Source of the DNA: Haematococcus lacustris
Taxonomy: Eukaryota; Chlorophyta; Chlorophyceae; Chlamydomonadales; Haematococcaceae
Direction of reading: 5' to 3'
Assembly (NCBI GenBank): GCA_030144725.1
Contig: JASKMD010000019.1
Span: 5,420,105-5,484,104, forward strand
DNA length: 64,000 nucleotides
How positions within the stretch are numbered: the first letter of the stretch is position 1; each line of letters starts with the position of its first letter. The position numbers and the translations under genes were made by a program. A model generated the notes under the pieces. That model saw nothing but the letters and a program-made list of their open reading frames with translations. It searched no databases and was not told where the DNA came from. This document shows, piece after piece, positions 1-10,000 of this stretch.

Positions 1-223
1 CTCACATTTCATGAAAAGTCACTTTGGTCACACGGTGCCAACTCCCTTAGCCAAAATCAGGGTCACAGCCCCACACCTGGCTCAGCAACTCGACACCGAG
101 TGAGAATTACACTTTGGCCCAAGAGAGTCTTGTCATCCCCTAGGTCCCAGCAACCCACATACCAAGTTTCAGACCTCAACTCTCAAGTTTTTCAAGCCAG
201 CCAGCCCTTAATTTGCACGAGTG
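1..223 (+). mobile_element. Dispersed repeat R, copy 1 (right end), inserted in the LINE
   Basis: The same roughly 200-300 bp sequence recurs at 5597-5683, 31281-31580 and 34150-34466, and in diverged form at 29540-29833. It always lies to the left of unrelated DNA and normally ends in AATTTGCACGAGTG. Here that end (216-223) abruptly abuts the endonuclease frame of the LINE, so R most likely inserted into the LINE and the rest of the LINE lies beyond the left window edge. The reversed end, CACTCGTGCAAATTAAGGCC, resembles the terminus CACTCACGATAAATAAGGCC of the transposon family at 19498-45395. R may therefore be a related terminal-inverted-repeat element. Its left end is outside the window, so no TSD can be checked. 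Confidence 0.6.
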
Positions 224-2070
224 TTGGTGGCGGGGTCTGTGAGCGCTTGCAGGCCTTTGTGGCTCGTGCGGGATGGGCGTAGAATGTATTTGTTGGCTTT
301 CTTGGGCTGGGTGCTTATTAGTTGTTGCATTCGGACCCGGGCCTGTGCGATGGCGAGTGCGGAGTCGTCATCGTCCAGCTGGTGGATTTGGTCGCGGTAG
401 GAATTTGTCAGTTTAGCTAGTGCGGCTTGCACGTGATTGTCGGTTGGGTCGTCATCTTGACGTGCTAGCACTGCTTCCCTGATCGCTGTGTTGCTTGTGT
501 CTGTATCTGGGATGAGATCCTCTATTGTTGGGTGGACGCCATTCTGTTTGAATAGTAGCCTAGCCTGCCGGCTGAGGTTTCTAGTGGTCTTGAGCTTCTT
601 GCCTAGTGCCGATCTGATTCTGCACATGGTCCTGCGTTGGTAGTGTTGGCCCCCTCTAGTTAGTGTCTTTGTTGTGCATGTTTTCATGGCTGTCGTCCTG
701 CAAGTTTCTAAAAGGGTTATGAGCATGGTGGCTGCCATGTCAACAGCTTGCCTTGGGTGGAGGCCTGCCAGCTGCGTCAGGCGTTTGGGCTGGTGTGGGT
801 TGGCCTTGTCCAGGTTCGCCAAGAAGTCTGTGGCTTCTGTAAAGAGGGGTGACAGGTAGGCTGCCAGTCGTGCGTGCAATTGTGGAGCGCCGGAGCTGGG
901 TTGTTGCACGGCTAGGCGGAAGGCTTCCCTGTCGCTGTTGGTGATGGGTGTGGTGAGAACAGTGTGTTTGTGGCTTTGGGCCTGTTGTGTTTGTGCTAGG
1001 TGTATGCCCATCCTTGCTGTGGTCAGTGTGGCGATGAGTGGTCTGTGGTCGCTGAGATACGCATACGTGTCTACGATGGTGCGGTGCTCCAGGCCTGGTC
1101 GTGCGTCGCGCGTCAGGATGGCGTCTATGCGGCTGTTGCAGTGTGGTTGTTGGTAGGTCCAGGCCCGGTCGCCGGGGTCGGCTTCGGACAGGCGCATCTC
1201 TGTGGCAAACTCCCTCATCATGCGGTCCTGGGTGTATTCAGTGTGTTCGGAGCGGTCTTCTGTTTTCATCGTGGCGTTCAAGTCACCGGCGAGAATGAGG
1301 GAGCCGGGCAGGTGTCTTGTGGCTGTGCGTATGTGTTGTTGCATGCTCTCCCGCAGTGGGAGCGCGTCTTCGTTGCAGCCCGATGGCCAGTACGTTGCTA
1401 CGATGGTGAGGTTGTCGCTGTGGTGCTGACTAAGAGTCAGGATGACGCATCTGGAGTTTACTTCCGCCTCCGTGCTTGGTGGTACTAGGGTGGCTTGCAT
1501 CTGAATGGCTAGGTCATGCTTGATGCCAATGAGGACTTCACTGTGGCCACCGTGTCGGTGCAGTGTGTAGTCCTGTGTGGTTACTTTGAGCCACCCCGGT
1601 GTGTCTTTCTTGTGGTGTGTCTTCGTCTCTGTTAAGATCAGGATGTCAGGGTGGTGGTGTTGGATGAGGTGGGAGACGTCCCTTCTTGCACGGTAGAGGC
1701 CCCGGACATTGAGAGTGGTGAGCGTCAGGTGTTGTCTGCTGGGGGTCTGGTGTGGTTGTGTGGGGAGGATGGGGGGGCCCTTTGTGGTTGGGTATTGGAC
1801 AGGCGGGCTGGGTATGGTGGCAGTGGGTGCGGCCTGGGTATTGGTTAGGTACCTTGACATAAGCGTTTGTGTGTGCTTGTCTTTGCTGTGGCTGGTGTTC
1901 TTGGCTCCTTTCTTCGATCGTGGTGTCTTAGGGCCTGTCTTGGTGCTTGGCTTCTCGTTTCGTGTTGGGGGGGGGGGGAGGGGGTGCGTCCTCCTTCGCG
2001 GTGGCAGCTTCGCTGTGTCGCGACCGGGCCGGCGGGTCCACCTCTGCATAGGTATTCTTGCGTTTAACAA
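224..2070 (-). CDS. LINE polyprotein, apurinic-type endonuclease (EEP/APE) part
   Basis: Endonuclease domain of a non-LTR retrotransposon, which nicks the target DNA for target-primed reverse transcription. Numbering the frame from 2070, the fold's active-site motifs appear in order: LNVRG (N121), LTETKT (E148), AGDLNA (D263, N265), SRIDAIL (D316) and SDHRPL (D341, H342). The preceding 110 residues are a basic Pro/Lys-rich linker. There is no ATG near 2070; the frame overlaps the upstream ORF (1928-5509) and is probably reached from it by a shift at the C12 run at 1967-1978. The native sequence ends at 224 against repeat R, and the stop at 208-210 belongs to R. The reverse transcriptase should lie to the left of the window. 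Confidence 0.85.
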
Positions 2071-5000
2071 CGTTGTTGCTCGTGGTGAGGGGATGTGGTG
2101 TTGCTGCTGGCGGGGGTATTGTTGGTGGTTGGTCGTCGTGGCCGCTCAGGTCTATGTGGACCGGTCTCACGTAATGTTGCTCTAGTTGTGTCGTGGTGGC
2201 TTGTTCCATTGGGTCCGCTAACCAGAAGATGGGTTCGATGAAATTTTTATGTTGCATGCCTTGCTTAATTAGGAGTAGCCTTCCTTGCAGCTCCTTCCAG
2301 TCTGCTGTGGTCAGCAGCCGTCTATCGTGTGTAGCTTGTGAGTCCAGCCAGTACCAGGTGTTGTCTAGGTACCTAAGGGTAGTCGCATGGTTCCTGTTGA
2401 TGAGAATGGCTGCGTTGCTGATGTGATTGTCCTCATTGCCCATGAGGGTACTGAGCGTTGCTCTAGTGATGTTGTCTTGGGGCAGCTCCTGCGTTGCCAG
2501 GTGTAGGGTCTTGTAGTTGTGATAAAGGTAGTGGTTCATGGAGTGGATGTTGAAGTTTCCATCCTCATCGTATATGTGTGGGGTACGGTCGGGCAGGGGT
2601 ATGTGCTTGTTTTCCCCCCTGGCTCTGCTAGCTAGGTCTTGAAGGTGGGTGGCCAGGTGGCTGCAGTGTGAGAGGACATCATGTGGGTTGATCAGTGGTC
2701 TCCCCATGGCCATGTTGATGGCGTGTACCAAGCAAAAAAATTTGTGTTGTGCTTCCATATAGATGGGTACGGGTGGGCCAGTGTTGTGGTTGGTATGGCT
2801 GATGATGTGATTTATCTTCTTGGTATGGCAGAGTGCTAACTGTGCACTCGTACGGGTTGTGTGGGTGGGGGTGATGATGAAGAGCTGGTGGTGCGTTTGC
2901 TTTGTTGACATTGCGATGCGTGCCAAGGGAGTGGGTGCTGGGTCTAGGGAGTCCTTGAGTGACCATTTCCCATTGAGGCTTGTCATGGCCATGCTGTGGC
3001 CCAGTCTTTTGCATAGGAATGCAGTCGTTTCGTGGCGCTGTGCTAGACTATTGAGGTTGTGTTTAGTCCAGTCTTGGGGTCGCCTGAGGTCGGCGACGCT
3101 TGTCGCCATCAGGCCGTACTTAGATGTGAGGTACAGGTCTATTACTCCATCGTCGTAGCCTCCTGCGCCTCTTGCCATCTGCCAGGCTTTAAGTTCGTCC
3201 GGTGTGTTGAGCTGCGTGAGCCTTTGTGCGTAGAAGGTGTCGATATCGTCGATGCTGACCCATTTCCGTCCCGCGATGTTGTTAAGGGAGTCGGCTTGGC
3301 ATGTGCTGCTACCCACTTGCTGGACGTAGTGTGTGTTGGGTCCCGGGTTGGCTTCAACGTCCCCGCATGCAAGTAGGAGCCATGCAATGTATGTGATCGC
3401 CACGGCGCAGTAGCTCGTGCTCAAAATGCCCAGCCATTGGATGGCGGTCTTAAGGTGGTCCATGGGGATGACGTTGGTAGGGCGTCGTTGTTTATCTAAG
3501 ATGGTGATTCTGTAAATAGTGTGGCGTTGAAGAGTGGTGTTGTAGTGATGAACGATTACTGAGGACTTGCCTCCCGTCACAGTGTAGTGGCCTCGTGTAG
3601 TCCAGGTGTGCATGCAGACTGTGAGGTTAAGTATGGCGGTGTGTCTATCGATAGTCCCGTCTATGTAAAGGAAATTGACGAAGGCCGATGTAGTGGAGAT
3701 GGCTCTCCATCTTTGCAGCATTTTGCAATGCCTTCGAAAGCAGTTTTGGGACTGAGAGATGGTCTGAGAGATGGACTGAGAGATTATCGGAGTGAGGTGA
3801 AGTGTTGCATGGTGATGAATCCACCACCATGCACAGGCTACTGCTATGAATATGCAATGCATGCCCTTCCATTGCAAGTAGGTTTGTTTGATGTCATGGA
3901 GGGCATCCTTACATGGGACAAGTGTCTTGTAGGTCTTGTCAGCAATCGTACCAATGTCTCTGCTGGTATCCATCAGCATGCATGAATGGAGCATCCCTGT
4001 CTGCTCCTTGGCTGGCTGTGCTTCATAGGGCGGCATGGTGCCAGCGTGTATGGCTGGAGCGTGCTCTGCTGGTACATGGTGGGCTCCGCGTGCCTCGCGT
4101 GCCTGCATGGTGGGGTATTGAACACGGGGCTGCGTCATGGCAAGCATGCCGTGCGTGGCTGGGGCGTGCGCTTCTGGCATGCAGTGGGCTGGCTGTGCTC
4201 CGCCAGCCTCACCGGCCTGCATGGTTGGGCATTGAACACGGGGCTGCATCATGGCAAGCATGCCGTGCGTGGCTGGGGCGTGCGCTTCTGGCATGCAGTG
4301 GGCTGGCTGTGCTCCGCCAGCCTCACCGGCCTGCATGGTGGGGCATTGGGCACGGGGCTGCGTCATGGCAAGCATGCCGTGCGTGGCTGGGGCGTGCGCT
4401 GCTGGCATGCAGTGGGCTGGCTGTGCTCCGCCAGGCTCACCGGCCTGCATGGTTGGGCATTGAACACGGGGCTGCATCATGGCAAGCATGCCGTGCGTGG
4501 CTGGGGCGTGCGCTTCTGGCATGCAGTGGGCTGGCTGTGCTCCGCCAGCCTCACCGGCCTGCATGGTGGGGCATTGGGCACGGGGCTGCGTCATGGCAAG
4601 CATGTCGTGCGTGGCTGGGGCGTGCGCTGCTGGCATGCAGTGGGCTGGCTGTGCTCCGCCAGCCTCAACGGCCTTCATCGTGGGGCTTTGGGCATGGGGT
4701 TGTATCGTGGCAGGCCAGTAGTTCATTTCTGCGCATAGCAAGGGTAACATGTGTAGGATTGGTTGTGCATCACATACTTGAATGTCAATAGTTGAGTCAG
4801 GCCCTAGGGTTGCCTGAGCAGAGCTGTTCCTTAGGGGTATTCCCATCGGGGGGGGCCGCAGGGGTGCTCCCTTTGGCAGTTCGTAGCAGTCCGTCAGGGG
4901 TGTGCCCATCCGGGGGGGCCGCAGGGGTGTTCCCTTTGGCAGTTCATAGCAATCCGTCAGGGTGTTTCCCTTCGGGGTGGTCCGCAGGGTGTTTCCCTTT

Positions 5001-5509
5001 GGCAGTACATAGCAATCCGTCAGGGTGTTTCCCATCAGGGTGGTCCGCAGGGTGTTTCCCTTTGGCGATGGTTTGTGGTGTCTGTAGGCATACGTCGGCT
5101 CAGGGCAGAGTGTGGTAATGCACGGCTGTGGCAGAGCAGGCCTAGTCTCTTGTCGCTGTATGGGGTTTTGTGAGGCGCAGTGCTGTATAGCTAAGCAAGG
5201 CTGCGAGCGCTTGTTTTCTGGCTGCCACATCGGGTTTCGGCGGCTGTTACGTCCAGTCCAGAAATGTTCTCCCTGTGGAAGGCTATTTGGGCAGCGAGCT
5301 ATGCGGGTGGATGTGTGCGCAGAGCTATTGTGGCCTTGGTTCGGGTTGCAGCAATATGTCAGCTGTAACATCATCAGGATAACAATTGCTTTGATCATCG
5401 CTGACCATCTGGGCTTACCCGGCATAGTGCTGACGCAGTAGCTAACCGCGTTCAGCATCCCGGCCGTCTCAAGAGACGCCGCGTCGCTCCACCTATCATT
5501 GGGGTTCAT
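1928..5509 (-). CDS. LINE polyprotein N-terminal part: repeats, hydrophobic segment, 2A motif, putative cysteine protease
   Basis: The frame is open from 5608; the first true ATG is at 5507-5509, giving about 1193 residues. From the N terminus it contains 21-residue LPKG..L repeats, then 38-residue MQPR..CPTMQAGE repeats, and hydrophobic segments. One of these, LGILSTSYCAVAITYIAWLL, immediately precedes the 2A motif DVEANPGP (3338-3361). About 200 residues further on comes a papain-fold-like signature: FFCLVHAINMAMG (Cys at 2732-2734), NHATTLRY (His at 2387-2389) and WYWLDSQ (Asp at 2342-2344). The 15-residue His-Asp spacing suits Josephin/OTU-type cysteine proteases; the exact family is inferred. 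The C terminus is Pro/Lys-rich and overlaps the endonuclease frame. I recall dual-endonuclease LINEs of the Dualen/RandI clade as similarly large. The 5' end of the element is near 5596, inside repeat R. Confidence 0.8.
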   Translation of the reverse strand: MNPNDRWSDAASLETAGMLNAVSYCVSTMPGKPRWSAMIKAIVILMMLQLTYCCNPNQGHNSSAHTSTRIARCPNSLPQGEHFWTGRNSRRNPMWQPENKRSQPCLAIQHCASQNPIQRQETRPALPQPCITTLCPEPTYAYRHHKPSPKGNTLRTTLMGNTLTDCYVLPKGNTLRTTPKGNTLTDCYELPKGTPLRPPRMGTPLTDCYELPKGAPLRPPPMGIPLRNSSAQATLGPDSTIDIQVCDAQPILHMLPLLCAEMNYWPATIQPHAQSPTMKAVEAGGAQPAHCMPAAHAPATHDMLAMTQPRAQCPTMQAGEAGGAQPAHCMPEAHAPATHGMLAMMQPRVQCPTMQAGEPGGAQPAHCMPAAHAPATHGMLAMTQPRAQCPTMQAGEAGGAQPAHCMPEAHAPATHGMLAMMQPRVQCPTMQAGEAGGAQPAHCMPEAHAPATHGMLAMTQPRVQYPTMQAREARGAHHVPAEHAPAIHAGTMPPYEAQPAKEQTGMLHSCMLMDTSRDIGTIADKTYKTLVPCKDALHDIKQTYLQWKGMHCIFIAVACAWWWIHHHATLHLTPIISQSISQTISQSQNCFRRHCKMLQRWRAISTTSAFVNFLYIDGTIDRHTAILNLTVCMHTWTTRGHYTVTGGKSSVIVHHYNTTLQRHTIYRITILDKQRRPTNVIPMDHLKTAIQWLGILSTSYCAVAITYIAWLLLACGDVEANPGPNTHYVQQVGSSTCQADSLNNIAGRKWVSIDDIDTFYAQRLTQLNTPDELKAWQMARGAGGYDDGVIDLYLTSKYGLMATSVADLRRPQDWTKHNLNSLAQRHETTAFLCKRLGHSMAMTSLNGKWSLKDSLDPAPTPLARIAMSTKQTHHQLFIITPTHTTRTSAQLALCHTKKINHIISHTNHNTGPPVPIYMEAQHKFFCLVHAINMAMGRPLINPHDVLSHCSHLATHLQDLASRARGENKHIPLPDRTPHIYDEDGNFNIHSMNHYLYHNYKTLHLATQELPQDNITRATLSTLMGNEDNHISNAAILINRNHATTLRYLDNTWYWLDSQATHDRRLLTTADWKELQGRLLLIKQGMQHKNFIEPIFWLADPMEQATTTQLEQHYVRPVHIDLSGHDDQPPTIPPPAATPHPLTTSNNVVKRKNTYAEVDPPARSRHSEAATAKEDAPPPPPPNTKREAKHQDRP
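1967..1978 (-). other. C12 homopolymer at the junction of the two LINE frames
   Basis: On the coding strand a run of twelve C lies inside the overlap of the upstream ORF (ending DAPPPPPPNTKR) and the endonuclease frame (PLPPPPTRNEKP). Moving between the frames needs a net +1 step. The run could be a translational slippage site, a replication-slippage mutation or an assembly error. Confidence 0.55.
3338..3370 (-). other. 2A ribosome-skipping motif
   Basis: The codons read ACGDVEANPGP, an exact match to the 2A consensus D-(V/I)-E-x-N-P-G-P. Known 2A peptides make the ribosome skip the Gly-Pro bond without ending translation. Here that bond lies between codons 3341-3343 (Gly) and 3338-3340 (Pro). 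The product would be split into a roughly 720-residue leader with a hydrophobic C-terminal helix and a downstream protein starting with the protease. 2A motifs are known in other non-LTR retrotransposons, for example in trypanosomes and sea urchin. Confidence 0.9.
4010..4735 (-). repeat. 114-bp in-frame tandem repeat in the LINE ORF
   Basis: About six units of 114 bp, that is 38 codons, so unit gain or loss never breaks the frame. Each unit encodes a variant of PTMQAGEAGGAQPAHCMP followed by AHAPATHGMLA. Units alternate in small differences (Leu/Met-rich and Thr/Met forms), which suggests a two-unit higher-order repeat. Confidence 0.9.
4815..5080 (-). repeat. 63-bp in-frame tandem repeat in the LINE ORF
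   Basis: The motif CTTTGGCAG recurs at 4871, 4934, 4997 and, in variant form, 5060: an exact 63-bp period of 21 codons. Translated units look like LPKGNTLRTTPMGNTLTDCY. The period is again a multiple of three. Confidence 0.85.
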
Positions 5510-5596
5510 TTTTGGCGCATCGTGTAGTCGTGTACAGCGTTTGGTGAACAGCGTCGTGTGTGTTGCAGAAAACTCCTCCGGTTGTTGCCAACCGAA

Positions 5597-5683
5597 AAAG
5601 TAGGTCACAGCAACCTACATACCAAGTTTCAGAACTGAACTCTCACGTTTTCCAAGCCAGCCAGGCCTTAATTTGCCGGAGTG
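5597..5683 (+). mobile_element. Dispersed repeat R, copy 2 (right end only)
   Basis: The last 87 bp of repeat R, ending in TTGCCGGAGTG. On its right it interrupts the helicase gene; on its left it abuts the 5' end of the LINE. The simplest order is R into the helicase, then the LINE into R, then R copy 1 into the LINE. Confidence 0.6.
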
Positions 5684-6516
5684 TTGGCTCGGCAGGGTTT
5701 CCAGTTGCACTGGGATATGCGCGTCTTCTTGCAGGCTTTTGGTCAGGAGGGTGATGTAGTGGCACATGGACTTGTGTCGAAGTTGGACGATCCCCCTGAG
5801 CACCCGGTAGCTCATTTGCGTGCGGTCGTACTTGACTACCAGCTCCCCAGTGACCTTGCACGGCTCGAGCTTGCGGTGCAAGGCACCGAGTTCGCTGATT
5901 TGCTGCATGTGGGCGTAGCGCGCATTGTGCTGCAGGTCATCTTCCAGCCACCTTTCCACATCTGCCTGGGCGATAGGGAGTTCATGGTCTGCCGTTCCCG
6001 TCCCCCTTGATGAGACGTATAGTTTCATGCGTCCTTCCCTGAGCTGCCTGACGCGGAAGAGCTGTTGGAGGGCGAGGTCCACTGTTGGTGTGTGCGCTGA
6101 GTTTTCGAGCCACCCTACGAGGACGTCAAAGTGTGCTTTCACGACGCTGATGCCTGCGCCCACGCTTGGGCTTTATATAACACCCCTGTATCTGCACCAG
6201 CTGTCGTCTGGGTCCTGAATGGCTTCTGTCATCTGGTCTGCTGGGGTGCTGCTGTTCAGGAGGAGCACTGGCGTGTCTGGCAAGGTCCTCTGCAGCTCTG
6301 CGGCGAGCTGCACCGTGAATGCTTTGCTTGTTGATGCCACCACCACGTTTTTTTCTTTTTCCAGCTCCAGGAGGACATCTTGGATGGCGCACTGCTTGAG
6401 CTGGCTGATTGCGGCTAGGGACCCAGCTTTTTTGGATTGGTGCGGCTGGATGAGGGTGCAAGTCCGGTTGTGCGGCCTGACGAAGGTGTTTCTCACCCAG
6501 GAGATCCCGCGTTTGT
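5684..6516 (-). pseudogene. SF2 helicase, herpes origin-binding-protein type, C-terminal half
   Basis: This continues the frame broken by the Ty3 insertion at 6517. Visible motifs are VVVASTSKAFTVQLAAEL (motif IV region), LLLNSST, then SPSVGAGIS with HFDVLVGW (motif V region) and QQLFRVRQLREG (motif VI, arginine finger). These match the Herpes_ori_bp helicase family found in large DNA viruses and virus-like elements. A single in-frame TAA at 6173-6175, just before SPSVGAG, kills the gene; the homologous residue is usually Tyr, so one base change would explain it. The 3' end is lost at 5684 to repeat R. It pairs with 12596-13125 and, on the same strand, with the primase at 15631-17322. Confidence 0.75.
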
Positions 6517-6521
6517 GAGTC

Positions 6522-6902
6522 TGTAACAGTTCGCGCTAGTGGGCCGGATGCATGCGCTATTGGCTGAAAAATAAGATTTCTCAGCCAAGGGCTGGTCTAG
6601 GAGTTGAAGCTCTAATCTCAGCTTGCGCTGGAGCTCCTAGGAGTGGACTTACTAGCTGCGGTATTTGCAGCGGAGGCTGTGCTGTTGGCGGAACAACAGG
6701 AGCACAGGGCGTAGTATTACAATGAGCTCAGGTCGGAACTGAACATTAGCTTGGGTCTGTATATAACTGTCTGTATCTTCAGACTCTGCCTTTTTAAACC
6801 CTACCGCCTAGTGTCAACGTAATTCATCTGACGTGGCAAGGCATGCAACACAAAAAACAACGATTGTCCATGCATTCTGCCGTGCGGTTGTGTACTCTTA
6901 CA
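6522..6902 (-). repeat. 3' LTR of Ty3 element 1
   Basis: A 381-bp copy of the LTR, preceded on the minus strand by the polypurine tract. It differs from the 5' LTR at two bases and in the length of one A run. Confidence 0.95.
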
Positions 6903-6915
6903 CTCTCCCCCACTT
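6903..6915 (-). promoter_or_regulatory. Polypurine tract of Ty3 element 1
   Basis: AAGTGGGGGAGAG directly precedes the 3' LTR on the minus strand, the expected plus-strand primer position. Confidence 0.8.
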
Positions 6916-7035
6916 GGGAAGAGCTTCGTCCCGAAGCGTGCTGTGAGATGTGGCAGACAAACAACACCAATGCAACAAGACACCAAAGCAGCAACAGGCA
7001 GGCAAAGCATGTGTCAAAGCACATCCTACCCTATC

Positions 7036-10000
7036 TTAGGCTGGCTTGGTCATCCACCCCTTGGACTGCTTGGTGCGGAAAGCGTACGTGCGCAACAACT
7101 TCTTCATTACGTTGTCAGTCATGTCTTCGCGTAGTTGGGCCAGTGGTACCCATGTGTTGTCGTGTTCGGGGTGTCCCAACCACTTCACCTGCATCTGGAG
7201 CTGGCCGCGTAGGAAGCGATGGTTGCGGAAGGCTTCTACATGGTAGTGAGCTTCACCGTCAATGATGTCTGGCTCGGGCGGGGGGGCGGGGTTGCGAGTG
7301 GGGAACTGCGCGCTGCCGTCGTGGTGCAACTTGACATGCGACACGTGTACTACTGGGTGGACTGACTTCCACGTGGCAGGTAGCTGGAGCCGCAGAGCGA
7401 CAGGCGTGACCACTTCTAGAACCTTGAAGGGGCCATGCTGCCTAGGTGTGAACTTGTGTGCCGCGCCGGCTGCTTGTGTGGCGGGTCTCATGTGAGTGAA
7501 AAAGCTGTCACAGATGTAAACCATGTCGCCAACCGCAAACTTGTGATCCTGGCGTTGGGCGTTAGCATGCTTGACTTGCCGCTGTTGGGCTTTGACCAAA
7601 TGTTGGCTGGCAGCAGCAATGTTGGTTGCCATGCGCTGCAGGAAGGCTGTGGCTGTCTCGTTGGTCGCAGGTGTGACCTGTATTGGCGCAGCGGTATGCA
7701 CTGCTAGAGACAATGGTGTGTGAGGTTCCTGGCCAGAGTTGAGCATGAAGGGTGAGTAACCAGTGCTGGCCTGCACAGATGCATTATAAGCAAACTCAGC
7801 AGCGGTGAGGTGATTGTCCCAGTCTGTGTGGTGAGGCGAGACGTAGTTACGCAACATGTCTTCGAGGGTGCGGTTAGCGCGCTCGGTCTGACCGTCAGTC
7901 TGGGGGTGATTGGCTGTGGATATGTTCAGGTGTGTCCCGGTCTTGGCAAATAGTTGTTGCCAGAATGTGGAGGTGAACCGGGGGTCCCGATCGGAGATGA
8001 TGACCTTGGGGAGGCCGTGGTGTCTGAAGACGGAGTCGAAGAAGAGCTGAGCCAAATCAGGGGCTGACACGGTTGTGGTGGTGGGGACCGTGTGAATCAT
8101 CTTAGTCAGCTTGTCCACAAAGACGACGATGGCGTCGTGGCCAGTCGGGGTTACAGGCAGCTGGGTGATCAGATCCATGCTAACCTGCTCCCACCGGTGC
8201 TGGGGCACGGGCAGAGGCTGCAAAAGGCCAAAGGGTTTTGTGGTGCTGGACTTGTTTCGCTGGCAGTGGGTGCAAGTGCGGATGTAGTCATGCACTGCGG
8301 CTGCCATGCGTGGCTAGAAGACTAGGCGAGACAACCGCTGATAGGTTTTGTCCCGACCAAGGTGGCCAGAAGTGGGGACGTCGTGTGCCTCACACAACAG
8401 GTCGGTACGCAAAGGGCCTGCTGGGATGTACAACAGGGAAGCCCCTCGGCCTGTGTGATATAGCAAACTGTCCTGGACGGAGAACTGCCGTGCGCGTCCC
8501 TTGAGGGCGGCAGCGAGATGACGCTGATACTGTGGATCGGTAGCCGCAGCATCGCGTATGCGTTGAAGCCGTGGAAGGCTGATGGAGATGGCCGACTCTG
8601 CGGCGTGGGCGGGGGTGTGTTGTACCCGTCGCCCGACGGTGAAAAGGTGATAATCCGAGCGGCGTGACAGTGCATCTGCCACTACATTTTGCTTGCCGGG
8701 AATGTGATCTATGATGCAATCGTATTCTTGAATGACCTCCATCCACCGCGCTTGGCGACGGCAGTCGAGGCGAGGCTGTGTCTGGATGTGCTTAGTAGCC
8801 CAATTGTCTGTGAGTAGATGGAATGACGCACCTAGAAGGTAGTGACGCCACACTTTGAGGGCCTCCACCAGAGACAAGAGCTCCTGCTCATGGGTGGGAT
8901 AGTTCTGTTCCGCTGGTAGTAGCTTACGGGAGTAGTAGGCCACCACCCGCTCGGCTGAGCCGGTACCCTGAGAGAGCACGGCACCAATGCCGACTGTGGA
9001 TGCGTCACACCGTAGCGTGTATGGCTGTGAAGGATCTGGAGCGATGAGAACCGGTGTGGTGATGAGTGCCTGCTTCAGAGCGTCAAAGGCTGACTGCTGG
9101 GCCTGACCCCATGCCACGACACCCTGCTTGTCGTGCCCGTCAGCTCTGGTTAGGGCAGTGAGAGGTGCAGCTATGGTTGAGAAGTTTCTAACGAAGCGCC
9201 GGTAGTAGTTGGCTAGGCCCAAGAAACTGCGCACCTCATGCACAGTGGTGGGTGTGGGCCAGGACTGAACCGCAGCTATCTTGGCAGGATCGCATGCGAT
9301 GCCAGAGGCGGAGATGATGTGACCTAGGAAGGTTGTCTGATCCATGCCGAACTCACACTTGGAGAGCTTGGCATAGAGTTTGTGCTTGCGGAGCAGGTCT
9401 AGCACGCGCCGAAGGTGAGCGGTATGCTCCTGCGGGGTGCGAGAGAAGATGAGGATGTCATCTAGATACACTAAGACGCAGTCATCTAAGAGATCATGCA
9501 AAATGTCGTTCATGAGGCGCTGGAATGTGGCAGGCGCATTGCACAGCCCAAATGGCAGCACCGTGAACTCAAAGTGACCGTAACGTGTGCGGAAAGCTGT
9601 CTTATGGATGTCCTCGGGTGCGACCCGGATCTGATGATATCCCTGGCGCAGGTCTAACTTGCTGAACACCTGTGCGCCATGGAGCTGATCTAACAGTGTG
9701 TCAACACGAGGTAACGGGTACTTGTTCTTAACGGTGAGACGGTTGAGAGGGCGGTAGTCTATGCACATGCGAAATGAACCGTCCTTCTTGCGCACAAGCA
9801 ACACACCAGATGCGTAGGGGGAGGTGCTAGGGCGGATGAAGCCCTTGTCGAAGAGATCCCCTATCTGCTGTTTTAACTCAGCTAGCTCACCGCTGGATAC
9901 ATTGTAGATGGGCCGTGCCGGTGGCGGCTTGGCCTGCTGAAGCTCTATGCGGTGGTCGACTGAGCGTTCTGGTGGGAGTCCCCGTGGCAAGTCTGCTGGG

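Noticed and set aside
1000..1488. Plus-strand frames opposite the LINE endonuclease
   Set aside because: Shadow frames of the minus-strand coding sequence with no domain of their own.
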